Shown here piece after piece: positions 24,556 to 31,850 of a stretch of DNA of 42,210 nt. The translations under genes were made by a program, and so were the position numbers. Source of the DNA: Nitrospirae bacterium UBA4572 (lineage in GTDB: Bacteria > Nitrospirota > Leptospirillia > Leptospirillales > Leptospirillaceae); assembly GCA_002387725.1 (NCBI GenBank), contig DGKK01000052.1:22320-64529 (forward strand), in the 5' to 3' direction. Under the pieces are notes generated by a model. It was not told the DNA's origin and searched no databases. It saw only the letters and a program-made list of their open reading frames with translations. Every line of letters begins with the position of its first letter. Within the stretch, counting starts at the first letter, position 1.

Positions 24556-25275
24556 CTAACGGGCCACGGAGGCGGGGGCGGCCTGTGTATTCTTGGCCTC
24601 CTGGCGCTCCTTCAGACCATTGACGAGGCCCATCTTGTGAAAGGAGGGCTTGACGAGCTTTGTCATATGGGTGGAGCCGTCCCCATGAACCTCGGGATAG
24701 ACGCAATAATTTGCCAGAATGGTCGCCTGCGTGTCCTTGAAGAAATTACCGTAAAAGGGGCCTCCGGTCAAGATCCCACCGGCTTTTTGCAGAAACCCCC
24801 GATACATATCAATATTGCGGGGATAGATCGCCCCATTGTCGATATCGAAATTGGGCTTGCCCAAAACCAGGCTCTCCTTGTCCTGCTCCACCGTCCAGAG
24901 CCACTCCCTGACGCCCTGAAGATTGGTAAAGACAGCGGCTTCCCGGGTCCAGGGATGCTGGTTGATGGGCATGAAGTAGGGATAAAAGGTGCGAAGATTG
25001 GCCTCCGCCGCAAACATTCGCTTCGACCAGTCCTTCTTCCATGCCTCATACCGGGCGGGAGAGACCTTCGGATCTGCCAGCATCGAATCCATCTCCGTGG
25101 CAAGCGTCTTGTACTGATTATACAAAGTCGCGAGCTGGGCATGGACTTGGGCCACAGGATAATTTGTCTTCTCATCAACGACCCAAGCCTTGGCGGCTCC
25201 TGGCTTCACCGCCAAAGAAATCGTCACGGCCATAACAATAGCCGGCAGAACAATCAAATATCGAAATCGTCTCAT
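24556..25275 (-). CDS. Exported protein of unknown function
   Basis: 239 residues with a clear N-terminal signal peptide: MRRFRYL, then IVLPAIVMAVTISLAV, and a probable cleavage after GAAKA. The mature part is rich in aromatic and polar residues, with an early helical segment (VAQVHAQLATLYNQYKTLA) and later NFDIDNGAIYPRNIDMYRGF; there is one Cys, no haem motif and no membrane helix. It ends in an Ala/Pro tail. ATG 25275 follows GGGAGG. It has its own promoter (25315-25343) and no operon partner. I do not recognise the family; a periplasmic role is likely, and its aromatic-rich make-up resembles lineage-specific periplasmic proteins of acidophiles, which is only an impression. Confidence 0.7.
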   Translation of the reverse strand: MRRFRYLIVLPAIVMAVTISLAVKPGAAKAWVVDEKTNYPVAQVHAQLATLYNQYKTLATEMDSMLADPKVSPARYEAWKKDWSKRMFAAEANLRTFYPYFMPINQHPWTREAAVFTNLQGVREWLWTVEQDKESLVLGKPNFDIDNGAIYPRNIDMYRGFLQKAGGILTGGPFYGNFFKDTQATILANYCVYPEVHGDGSTHMTKLVKPSFHKMGLVNGLKERQEAKNTQAAPASVAR

Positions 25276-25314
25276 TTCAACCCTCCCTGCAACTGAAAAA
25301 GCCGACACCTTTTC

Positions 25315-25343
25315 ATCCTACGCCGGCACCTTTCGGCAATCAA
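25315..25343 (-). promoter_or_regulatory. Promoter of the exported-protein gene
   Basis: On the minus strand TTGATT (25338-25343) and TAGGAT (25315-25320) are separated by exactly 17 bp, about 40 bp before the ATG at 25275. Each hexamer matches four of six consensus positions. Confidence 0.5.
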
Positions 25344-25399
25344 GTCTTCGAGACAAGGGATCCGTTCCCTCCAAGATGGCCTTGCCCCTTGGTCTTTTT

Positions 25400-25912
25400 T
25401 CAAGGGGTGGAAACGGCCGAAAGACGGATAAAGGAGGGCCTGAGGCGGTCATAGCTTTCACGAAGGTCCTCAGGAACAACCCGGGCCTCGGCGACAGTCG
25501 TCAGAAAATTCGTGTCCCCGTCCCAGCGGGGAAGGATATGGGCGTGAAGATGTCCGGCAATTCCGGCTCCCGCGGCACTTCCCACATTGATTCCCATATT
25601 GAACCCCCCCGGCCGGTAGATCTCCTCAATGATTCTCTCGCATTCCCGCAAAAGGGAGGTCATCTCGGCGAGAACCGGGAGAGGGAAATCCCCCATCTTG
25701 GCTCCATGGTCCAGGGGAACGACCATGAGATGTCCGCTCGTGTAAGGGAAGGCATTCATCACCACATAGCAAAGGTTCCCTCGATAGAGAACCAGACGGT
25801 CACGGCTCACACCGTCGCGGGGAATCTCGCACAGAAGGCAACTCCCATCATCGGCGGTACGCGATTCTCCCTTGATATAGCGCATTCGCCAAGGGGCAAA
25901 GAGGTGATTCAT
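25400..25912 (-). CDS. HIT-family nucleotide hydrolase/transferase
   Basis: 170 residues. The histidine triad is GHLHAHILP near 120; the N-terminal CLLCEI with a later His/Cys resembles zinc-binding HIT proteins of the AP4A-phosphorylase-like branch (W-MRYI near the start). Such enzymes hydrolyse or transfer nucleoside phosphates; the substrate here is unknown. ATG 25912 is preferred to ATG 25918, because AAGGAG sits directly against the latter and at proper distance from the former. It is the last gene of the CBS-tsaE-HIT run; a hairpin (CCCCTTG/CAAGGGG, 25385-25407) straddles its stop codon. Confidence 0.88.
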   Translation of the reverse strand: MNHLFAPWRMRYIKGESRTADDGSCLLCEIPRDGVSRDRLVLYRGNLCYVVMNAFPYTSGHLMVVPLDHGAKMGDFPLPVLAEMTSLLRECERIIEEIYRPGGFNMGINVGSAAGAGIAGHLHAHILPRWDGDTNFLTTVAEARVVPEDLRESYDRLRPSFIRLSAVSTP

Positions 25913-25943
25913 CGGCATCTCCTTGGGGGATCTATGTTCAGCT

Positions 25944-26510
25944 CTAGCCTTTTCGACTGAGAGAAGGAAGCTTTTTATCCAGCAGGGTCCGCACGGTTCC
26001 CCGCATCAACCGGAGATCCTCGGACCTGTCTGTTGCAGGATCCCAGAATATCTTAAGCAGACGGCCCTCCCGGTCCCTTGGAATTGACAACAAAAAACGG
26101 ACCCGCAGGGAAAAGCTTGCCACAAGCGAGGCTGGAAGCTTTTCTCCCCATTCGACGAGGGTAACCCTGTCTTCCGCTCCAGAGACCAGAGCCTCCTCAA
26201 GATCCTCCGATCCGGGAGCGACCCGGTCCCAGTCAGCGTGCAGAAGGGGCAAGGAAGAGGGGCCTCCGGAAGACTCATAGGACTGCAGGTAGAGAAAAGT
26301 GGGCGAGGCGATCCTGGACGTGATGCCCATTCCCCGGGCAACGCCGGCGGCCAGGGAGGTCTTTCCTGCTCCCATGGGTCCCGTCAAAAGAAAGAGGAGA
26401 CCTGGGAGGACCGCATGGCCAAAAAGCTCTCCCACCGCTCCGAGTCCGATCCCGGAAGGAACAAAAAACTCTTCGGACTCTTCTGACAAAGAATCAGTCG
26501 ACGACGTCAT
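25944..26510 (-). CDS. tsaE: tRNA threonylcarbamoyladenosine biosynthesis ATPase TsaE
   Basis: P-loop ATPase that works with TsaB and TsaD in making t6A37 on ANN-decoding tRNAs. 188 residues; Walker A is GPMGAGKTS, preceded by LLFLL and followed by RIASPTFLYLQSYE, the family's switch segment; LHADWDRV and TLVEWGEKL correspond to the Walker B/Asp and VEW motifs. ATG 26510 (or GTG 26513) lies within the end of the CBS gene, a 17-20 bp overlap that implies coupling. The N-terminal ~25 residues are an acidic extension. tsaB and tsaD are not nearby. Confidence 0.9.
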   Translation of the reverse strand: MTSSTDSLSEESEEFFVPSGIGLGAVGELFGHAVLPGLLFLLTGPMGAGKTSLAAGVARGMGITSRIASPTFLYLQSYESSGGPSSLPLLHADWDRVAPGSEDLEEALVSGAEDRVTLVEWGEKLPASLVASFSLRVRFLLSIPRDREGRLLKIFWDPATDRSEDLRLMRGTVRTLLDKKLPSLSRKG

Positions 26511-26964
26511 CACCCGTCAACAGGAGACGCACCAAGTCTTCCCGCCCCACGACGCCGACCAGAGTCCCCCTATCGACAACGGGAAGGATGTCCACATCCT
26601 CCCGGTCGAAAAGCTCGACCGCCTTGCGTAAAGGATCTTGCATTCCAAGAGTCGGCGCTGTCTTGTTCAGGATGTCCTTCACCGATGTCGCCCCGATGCG
26701 AGCGATTTCTTTTTTCAGGGTCGAGGGAAGCTCAAGGGGAATCCACGAATCAAAGAGTGTCAGCACCGTCGGAATGTGAAGGGGCTTCTCATGACGGATC
26801 AGGTCATGCTCCCCCACGACCCCGAGATAACGCCCCGTGGAGTCGACGACAGGAGCTCCGGAGATCTTTTCAGCCGTCAGCACCTCGGCAAGTTTTCTGA
26901 GGGAATCCTCCGGGGAGACCGTGATTACCTTTTTCGTCATGATATCTGCCACCGTCTTGTTCAC
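26494..26964 (-). CDS. Tandem CBS-domain protein
   Basis: 156 residues made of two CBS motifs and nothing else: DIMTKKVITVSPEDSLRKLAEVL with GAPVVD, and DILNKTAPTLGMQDPLRKAVELF with DILPVVDRG...VGREDLVR. Stand-alone CBS pairs bind adenine nucleotides and act as energy sensors in many settings; the partner here is unknown. GTG 26964 has AGGAGAGG upstream. It is first in a run with tsaE and the HIT gene, under a promoter at 27044-27052. Confidence 0.85.
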   Translation of the reverse strand: MNKTVADIMTKKVITVSPEDSLRKLAEVLTAEKISGAPVVDSTGRYLGVVGEHDLIRHEKPLHIPTVLTLFDSWIPLELPSTLKKEIARIGATSVKDILNKTAPTLGMQDPLRKAVELFDREDVDILPVVDRGTLVGVVGREDLVRLLLTGDDVVD

Positions 26965-27043
26965 ACGCCTCTCCTACAGGACACAGTTTCTTCTTCGGCC
27001 CTTCGCACCCGATCCAAAGGGACAGCCACCGTTCTTTTGAAAA

Positions 27044-27052
27044 AGTATAGCA
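27044..27052 (-). promoter_or_regulatory. Extended -10 promoter for the CBS-tsaE-HIT operon
   Basis: The minus strand has TGC-TATACT, an extended -10 element, with a leader of about 75 nt to the GTG at 26964. It lies directly behind the stop of the MFS gene (27060). No strong -35 box. Confidence 0.55.
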
Positions 27053-27059
27053 TGGAGAC

Positions 27060-28283
27060 TCATCCCGAAAAGAATGGAGGCTTGGAAGGCTCAATCCGGG
27101 AACTTTCCCTCATTCCCTGCCAGCCGACAGCAAGAAGACCTGCCAGCAGGGGAGCCGGAAGAAGAATTTCAACTCCGGCCTTGAGTCCCAGATGGGTGGA
27201 GACGAGCCCAATCAGGGTTCCTGCAGGAAGATCTCCCCCAAGATGAGAGAGGAAGAGGCCTCCGCCCAGAACACATCCCCAGAGCGAGGGAGCGCTCATC
27301 CTCATGAAGGCGGCCACCAGACTCACATTCAGGCCGAAAAGGGCCCCACTTGAAAGAACCATCCCGACCAAAAGGAGAGGACGACGATCTGCCACAAGCA
27401 CCAGACAGATTCCTGCCAGTGCCAAAAACTGTGTTCGGGACAGGAGAAAAAATATTCCAGCCGAGTCTCCCTCCTTCACTTTGTCGCAAAAATACCCCGA
27501 CAGGAGGATCCCGATCACCCCGCCGATCACCAGAGCAACGGCACTCGTCTGTCCGGCCTCCCTCATCGACAGGTGTCGTACGCGTGTCAGGTACACGGAT
27601 AGCCAGACGCTCATCCCTCCCATGACAAAAAAGGTCACGCTCTGCAGAAAAACCAGGGTCCGCAAACGCACATCGAGAAAAAGAAGAGAAAATCGGGAGA
27701 TCACCGGGACGGATGGAGACTCACACTCTGCACCCCTTTCGAGATTCTTCCCCCCATTAGCAAAGGGAAGCAGAAACATCCCGCCCAAGAGAAGTCCCGG
27801 GAGAACCGGGAGAAAGAGGATCCGGTGAAAATCAGAAAGTGCCCGGGAGGCGAGCAGAAAGCCCGCGGCAACCCCGATGGGCAATGCCAGGAAAAACAGA
27901 CCCAGCCTGACCCCCCCTCCTTTTTGTCCCCCCAGGATCCGGGGTCCCACAACAATAAGAGACGCCTCTCCCACCCCCGTCAGAATCCGACCCGAAAAAA
28001 GCCCGACCGTTCCTGAAGCCGTGCTGGCAATGGCCATGCCAAGAGAAAAAACAAGAACACCGGAGGAGAGAAGAGTTCGGGGAGAGAAACGGTCCAGGAG
28101 GACTCCGACCACAGGGGCCGCCACCAAATAGGACAGAGTGAAGGAAGAGCCAAGGAGGCCCATCTTCGCATCAGAGAGATGGTAGGCCGGACCCAGAACC
28201 GGGAAGAGTGCCGTGAAAAGCTGACGATCCAGATAGTTGAGCAGATTGGAAAGAAACAGCAGAACAGGAAGAAAGACGGCCAT
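27060..28283 (-). CDS. Major facilitator superfamily transporter
   Basis: 407 residues with about a dozen hydrophobic spans and a short Ser/Pro-rich tail. The first helix carries NYLDRQLFTALFP, reminiscent of the Spinster-type branch of the MFS, followed by the cytoplasmic loop LLDRFSPRTLL (variant of the MFS GxLaDrxGrr motif) and GRILTGVGEASLIV in helix 4-5. The substrate cannot be named; sphingolipid-like, organic-acid or drug export are all seen in the superfamily. ATG 28283 has GAGGAAG just upstream; ATG 28295 has no ribosome site. The DUF2127 gene ends 30 bp upstream on the same strand, so both may share a promoter. Confidence 0.85.
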   Translation of the reverse strand: MAVFLPVLLFLSNLLNYLDRQLFTALFPVLGPAYHLSDAKMGLLGSSFTLSYLVAAPVVGVLLDRFSPRTLLSSGVLVFSLGMAIASTASGTVGLFSGRILTGVGEASLIVVGPRILGGQKGGGVRLGLFFLALPIGVAAGFLLASRALSDFHRILFLPVLPGLLLGGMFLLPFANGGKNLERGAECESPSVPVISRFSLLFLDVRLRTLVFLQSVTFFVMGGMSVWLSVYLTRVRHLSMREAGQTSAVALVIGGVIGILLSGYFCDKVKEGDSAGIFFLLSRTQFLALAGICLVLVADRRPLLLVGMVLSSGALFGLNVSLVAAFMRMSAPSLWGCVLGGGLFLSHLGGDLPAGTLIGLVSTHLGLKAGVEILLPAPLLAGLLAVGWQGMRESSRIEPSKPPFFSG

Positions 28284-28313
28284 GAACTTCCTCATTGTCT
28301 GACGGAAGGAAGG

Positions 28314-28808
28314 TCAGGCAGGATCTCCCTCGTCGACCGCTTCGTGAATCCCATGGAAAAGCTGCCTGTTGCGAAGAAGGTAGATCACGATGATCACATT
28401 GAGGATAAAGGCTCCCAGCCTCCATGGAGAAAAGTGGGAGTGCATGGCGTAGACCTCGAGGGGAATCAGGGCCGAGATCTCGATGATGGTCATGTATTCT
28501 GCCCATCGAAAGCGACGGTGGAGCCCCCAGGCCACAGTAAAGTTGACCATTCCGTAGACGATTCCCCCTACGGAAATGATCATCAGCATGTTCGGCCCCA
28601 CAAGGCCTGTCTTCCGGAAAATCTGTCCGGTAAAGGCGTTGTCCGTATCAATATTAAAGTTTTGTGCCCAATGGTAAAGAAGGTGATTGAGGCGAACCGG
28701 GCCCAGGGAAAGCCCTCCGAGACCGATGAGAAAGGCGACGGCCCCCTTCGCAATACGTTCGAGGATGATGTATTTTAAAAAGAGGGGAGAGCGATGGTTG
28801 ATTATCAT
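28314..28808 (-). CDS. DUF2127-family integral membrane protein
   Basis: 164 residues from ATG 28808 with four hydrophobic segments: AKGAVAFLIGLGGLSLG, NMLMIISVGGIVYGMVNFTVAWGL, MTIIEISALIPLEVYAM and LGAFILNVIIVIYLL. The layout (LERIAKG at the start, IEISALIPLEVY in the middle) fits DUF2127, whose function is unknown. ATG 28817 and an open frame to 28907 exist upstream, but the extended -10 box at 28816-28824 would place transcription start next to ATG 28808, so the mRNA may be leaderless; no ribosome site is seen. Divergent from the exported protein at 28839. Confidence 0.72.
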   Translation of the reverse strand: MIINHRSPLFLKYIILERIAKGAVAFLIGLGGLSLGPVRLNHLLYHWAQNFNIDTDNAFTGQIFRKTGLVGPNMLMIISVGGIVYGMVNFTVAWGLHRRFRWAEYMTIIEISALIPLEVYAMHSHFSPWRLGAFILNVIIVIYLLRNRQLFHGIHEAVDEGDPA

Positions 28809-28815
28809 GGGGGCC

Positions 28816-28824
28816 ATTGTATCA
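28816..28824 (-). promoter_or_regulatory. Extended -10 promoter of the DUF2127 gene
   Basis: The minus strand reads TGA-TACAAT, with the last T seven bases before ATG 28808, so the predicted start falls at or next to the initiation codon. Confidence 0.5.
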
Positions 28825-28838
28825 GATGAGGGGCTTGG

Positions 28839-29294
28839 ATGGATAGGAAAAAAGAGGACGAAGAAGCCAGGGGCAAGCCGGGAATATTCTCTTCCCGCGA
28901 CTTTCACCGCAGCCGGATTGTCCGGAGATTGCTCGCAGGATTGGGGCGATCCTTCCTTCTATGGGGTCTCCTATGGGGAGCAATCTCACTCCCTCCGGCC
29001 TTTTCCAAAGAAGCCCCCCTCATGACTGTGGTTTTTCCCGACAAGCCACACCAGGGAAAGGCGATCAAGATCCGCGTTCATTTTTCCCACCCGCCCCTCC
29101 CGGGTGAATTCTACCGTCTTGAAGCCGATGTCGACAAAACTCCGGTGGCTCTTTCGGATCTATCGGAAGCCGCGGCCATCTGGGTCACACTCCCGGGCCA
29201 GACGGCAGGAACTCATACCGTGGCCGTCATCTGGAAGAATCCTCCCGGAAAGACATCCCTGACCCAAACAAGGGTCCTGACGGTTCTGCCATAG
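28839..29294 (+). CDS. Exported protein of unknown function, possibly beta-sandwich
   Basis: 151 residues. A long charged N-terminus (MDRKKEDEEARGK) precedes a basic stretch and a hydrophobic span (LLAGLGRSFLLWGLLWGAISL) with a likely signal-peptidase site after PPAFSKEA. The remaining ~95 residues are rich in beta-branched residues and end in TRVLTVLP; the rhythm (TVVFPDKPHQGKAIKIRVHF, HTVAVIWKN) suggests a small immunoglobulin-like sandwich. ATG 28839 follows GAGGGG. It may form a (+) unit with the YajG-like lipoprotein and cytochrome c downstream. Family not recognised. Confidence 0.6.
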   Translation: MDRKKEDEEARGKPGIFSSRDFHRSRIVRRLLAGLGRSFLLWGLLWGAISLPPAFSKEAPLMTVVFPDKPHQGKAIKIRVHFSHPPLPGEFYRLEADVDKTPVALSDLSEAAAIWVTLPGQTAGTHTVAVIWKNPPGKTSLTQTRVLTVLP

Positions 29295-29300
29295 GATCGG

Positions 29301-29342
29301 TCCATCCCGGGAGCATCCAGGGATGGAGGGGGCCTTCCATCC
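29301..29342 (+). promoter_or_regulatory. Two mutually exclusive hairpins before the YajG-like gene
   Basis: TCCATCCC (29301-29308) pairs with GGGATGGA (29320-29327); the same GGATGGA (29321-29327) can instead pair with TCCATCC (29336-29342), just before the ribosome site AAAGGAG. There is no T-run. Could be a fortuitous repeat of CCATCC or an RNA switch. Confidence 0.3.
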
Positions 29343-29358
29343 AGAAAGGAGTTGCGTT

Positions 29359-30039
29359 ATGACACCAATGCCACCCATGCTTCTTGGGGATTTCCTGAAA
29401 AAAAGACTTCACAAGACAATACCCGCCGGGATACTTTCCCTTGCCGCAATCGCAGGTCTCTTCTTTTTCCCGGGATGTGCCTCTTACGGACCGGCGCCTC
29501 CGGTGGTCGTCTCTGCTCCGACCGCCGAAGGGGCTGCAACCGATCATGCGGCCGGGTCGCTTCCCATAGTCGTTATCCCGACCCGAACTCCTTCGGGGAT
29601 GGCCGATGTCGGAACCCTATTCCATCAGGACGGAACCTATTCCCAACTCGTTCCCCAAAATCCCGTAGGTCCCGCTCTCGACACGATTCTCATTCAGACC
29701 CTTTCCGGAGGGGGGTTCGCTCCAACGCTGGCCCAGGGAGCTATCCCCCGAAATGCCCCGACGCTTTCCCTCTCCATCGAAACATTTGAGGATCGTGTCC
29801 GCCAGAGCCTTGTCGAGGCGAAGCAGACAGTCCGAATCGCCTATACTGCGACATTGGTTCTTCACGAAGGAAGAACCACCCGGACAATCACCCGCAAGAT
29901 CGAGCGACACTTTTCGCCCAAGCCTTCCGTCTCCTTCGATCCGGAGAAACTCCCTGCACTGATGGGAGATCTCTTTGCCAAAAGCATCAGGAAGGATCTC
30001 CTTCCGACTCTCAAGACAAAAACAGGAGCCATGCATTGA
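29359..30039 (+). CDS. YajG-like putative lipoprotein
   Basis: 226 residues. After a basic start, the hydrophobic AGILSLAAIAGLFFF ends in PGCASYGP, a lipobox-like cysteine, though the preceding residues (FPG) are not ideal. The mature part, with DVGTLFHQDGTYSQLVPQNPVG, LDTILIQTLSGGGF and the strand pair LSLSIETF...RIAYTATLVLHEG, resembles the YajG/ABC-transport-auxiliary lipoprotein fold (homology by eye). ATG 29359 follows AAAGGAG; an ATG at 29323 has no ribosome site. Its stop overlaps the TTG start of the cytochrome gene, so they are coupled. Role: outer-envelope protein of unknown function. Confidence 0.6.
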   Translation: MTPMPPMLLGDFLKKRLHKTIPAGILSLAAIAGLFFFPGCASYGPAPPVVVSAPTAEGAATDHAAGSLPIVVIPTRTPSGMADVGTLFHQDGTYSQLVPQNPVGPALDTILIQTLSGGGFAPTLAQGAIPRNAPTLSLSIETFEDRVRQSLVEAKQTVRIAYTATLVLHEGRTTRTITRKIERHFSPKPSVSFDPEKLPALMGDLFAKSIRKDLLPTLKTKTGAMH

Positions 30040-30386
30040 GCCGCAGCACCCCTCTTTCAAACGGCAAAGCCCTAGCCATAACGGCCGGGGCCGCCGTTCT
30101 TTTTGCCGTTCTTCTCCTAGTCCTTCCCACTCCCAAGCGACAATCCCCTCCCACGGCACCGATCAAGAGCCCGGGGACAACCGGAGCTCCCATGACCGCG
30201 GAATCCCTCTTCCGAAGTCGGTGCGTCCAGTGCCATGCCCTTCCGGCGTTGACACATCGAACTCCGGAGGACTGGCGAATTCTCGTGCTCAAGATGAACC
30301 GCTACATGCAGCAGACAGGACGGTTGTTCCTGACCGCCAGCGAAGCCCAGGCAGTGACCAACTATATCGTCGAAAATCAAAAATGA
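30036..30386 (+). CDS. Membrane-anchored monohaem cytochrome c
   Basis: 116 residues. An N-terminal helix (ALAITAGAAVLFAVLLLVLP) anchors or exports the protein; a Pro/Ser/Thr-rich linker follows; then a small c-type domain with one haem site CVQCH at about residue 63-67 and a candidate distal Met in KMNRYMQQTG. It would shuttle electrons in the periplasm; partner unknown. TTG 30036 with AGGAG eight bases before it overlaps the preceding stop (TTGA). The gene ends 17 bp from the convergent methyltransferase gene. Confidence 0.8.
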   Translation: MSRSTPLSNGKALAITAGAAVLFAVLLLVLPTPKRQSPPTAPIKSPGTTGAPMTAESLFRSRCVQCHALPALTHRTPEDWRILVLKMNRYMQQTGRLFLTASEAQAVTNYIVENQK

Positions 30387-30403
30387 TCCTTGCCTCCGGG
30401 ATG

Positions 30404-31534
30404 TCACAGGGGAGAACGAAGCCCCCCGAAACGAAATCCGCCAAGGGGCGCCATAGGCCCCATCGCCTTTGACATCAACAGGACCTTGAATATTCTCCCC
30501 ATCCGAAGTGGATGGACAAGAGTTGCTGCCTCCTGGATGGCCGCGTCAGACAGGCGGTCGGAATTGGCCCGGATCCATTCTTCAAAGCCAAGCCCCATCA
30601 GCCAGGACATCTGGTCGGTATAACCCTCAAGACGGTACCCTCGCACTGCCAGATCCCCGGCCACCTGTGAAAAGTCGACAAAGGCAGTGAGATCGGTATG
30701 CCCTGGAGATTCGATGAGGCGGTCGGAGACCTGATGCCCCCGGTAAGCGCGAAGAGTTCCCCCGCGCCGCCGTTTGGAGCGAATTTCGGAGCCGATATCC
30801 CCGTAGTCGATCCAGAGCATGAACCCAGAAGACAGGCACTGGTCCAGAAGCGAGAGCACTCGGGGAAGATCCTGGCAAACCTCGGTCTCCTGCCCTTCCC
30901 ACCCCGACAGATCTGACCCAAACCTTTCAAGAAGAAGTCCCGACAACTCCCTATCCGACAGATCGCCCCAGATCTCCTCCCAAACTCCCTCCGAACCCGC
31001 TCGGACATAGCACTCCTCCCATCGACCACCCTGGATCCTAAGACGATGGACGGGAAGAGCATCAAGAAATTCGTTGCCCAAAACAAGCCCTTGGCCCGGC
31101 TCGGGCCAATCTGACGGAGCCCTCCCGGAGGTGGATGCCAAGTTTTCCGGAAGGGCAATCCACCGAGGAGGATGGAGCAGCTCGAACTCCCGAAGCCTCT
31201 CGCGCTGTCGTGCCTCGAGAACCCCCGGCAACTCACAAAGAATGGGGGAGACCCGCTCGAAAAAAGCCGGATCTGCCCTTCTGAAAATTGTCAGTAAATC
31301 GGACATCAGGGTTCCGTTGCCCGGTCCAGCCTCGATCAGATAGAATGGATCGGGAGATCCAAGTGCCCGATCCAACTCTCCGATCTGGAGGGCCAGAAGA
31401 GTCGCAAAGGCGGGGCTTGTCTCGGGGGAGGTGAGGAAGTCCCCTCCCTCGCGCCCGATCCCGGCATGGCGGGTGTAATACCCTCCCTCAGGACCGGCCG
31501 CCGCCTGTCTCATGAACTCACAAAATGTGACCAT
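30404..31534 (-). CDS. MidA/NDUFAF7-family SAM-dependent methyltransferase
   Basis: 376 residues of the MidA (DUF185) type. Signatures: GGYYTRHAGIGREGGDFLTSPE near the start, the SAM-binding EAGPGNGTLMSDLL, and GNEFLDALPVHRL in the middle; GFMLWIDYGD follows. The mitochondrial relative methylates an Arg of complex I subunit NDUFS2; the bacterial target is not established. ATG 31534 is chosen because AAGGA lies seven bases upstream; several in-frame codons exist further up (31564, 31585), but these run into the divergent YHS gene. No complex I genes are in the window. Confidence 0.85.
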   Translation of the reverse strand: MVTFCEFMRQAAAGPEGGYYTRHAGIGREGGDFLTSPETSPAFATLLALQIGELDRALGSPDPFYLIEAGPGNGTLMSDLLTIFRRADPAFFERVSPILCELPGVLEARQRERLREFELLHPPRWIALPENLASTSGRAPSDWPEPGQGLVLGNEFLDALPVHRLRIQGGRWEECYVRAGSEGVWEEIWGDLSDRELSGLLLERFGSDLSGWEGQETEVCQDLPRVLSLLDQCLSSGFMLWIDYGDIGSEIRSKRRRGGTLRAYRGHQVSDRLIESPGHTDLTAFVDFSQVAGDLAVRGYRLEGYTDQMSWLMGLGFEEWIRANSDRLSDAAIQEAATLVHPLRMGRIFKVLLMSKAMGPMAPLGGFRFGGLRSPL

Positions 31535-31562
31535 CTCCTCATCCTTATCCCTACAGGCGTCC

Positions 31563-31850
31563 ATGCTGATCCGTCTTTTACTCATCGCATTCATTCTTGT
31601 TATTGTGGGCCGAACGGTTCGGTCTTTCCTCGGCAAAGGGCCGTCACAACCCCGGGACAATGGGCCAACTCCTCTGGTTCACGATCCGGTTTGCGGGCTT
31701 TATGTTGATAGGGACCGGGCTTTGGTGGCACAAAGCCCTTCGGGAGAGTGCGTCTATTTTTGTTCCCAGGCGTGTCGGGAAAAATACCTCACTCCGCCTT
31801 CCTCAGAGAGCTCCTCTCCTCCCTCGCACCAGAAACAGAGACCCGAATAG
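31563..31850 (+). CDS. Membrane-anchored YHS-domain protein
   Basis: 95 residues: an N-terminal transmembrane helix (LIRLLLIAFILVIVG), a short basic linker, and a YHS-type metal-binding domain (DPVCGLYVD...VYFCSQACREKYL) with three cysteines. YHS domains are found in copper ATPases and metal chaperone-like proteins, so a membrane-bound metal-binding role is a fair guess. The tail is Ser/Pro rich. ATG 31563 is the first Met before the helix. Its stop TAG overlaps the glycerate kinase GTG by one base. Divergent from the MidA gene, 28 bp away. Confidence 0.75.
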   Translation: MLIRLLLIAFILVIVGRTVRSFLGKGPSQPRDNGPTPLVHDPVCGLYVDRDRALVAQSPSGECVYFCSQACREKYLTPPSSESSSPPSHQKQRPE

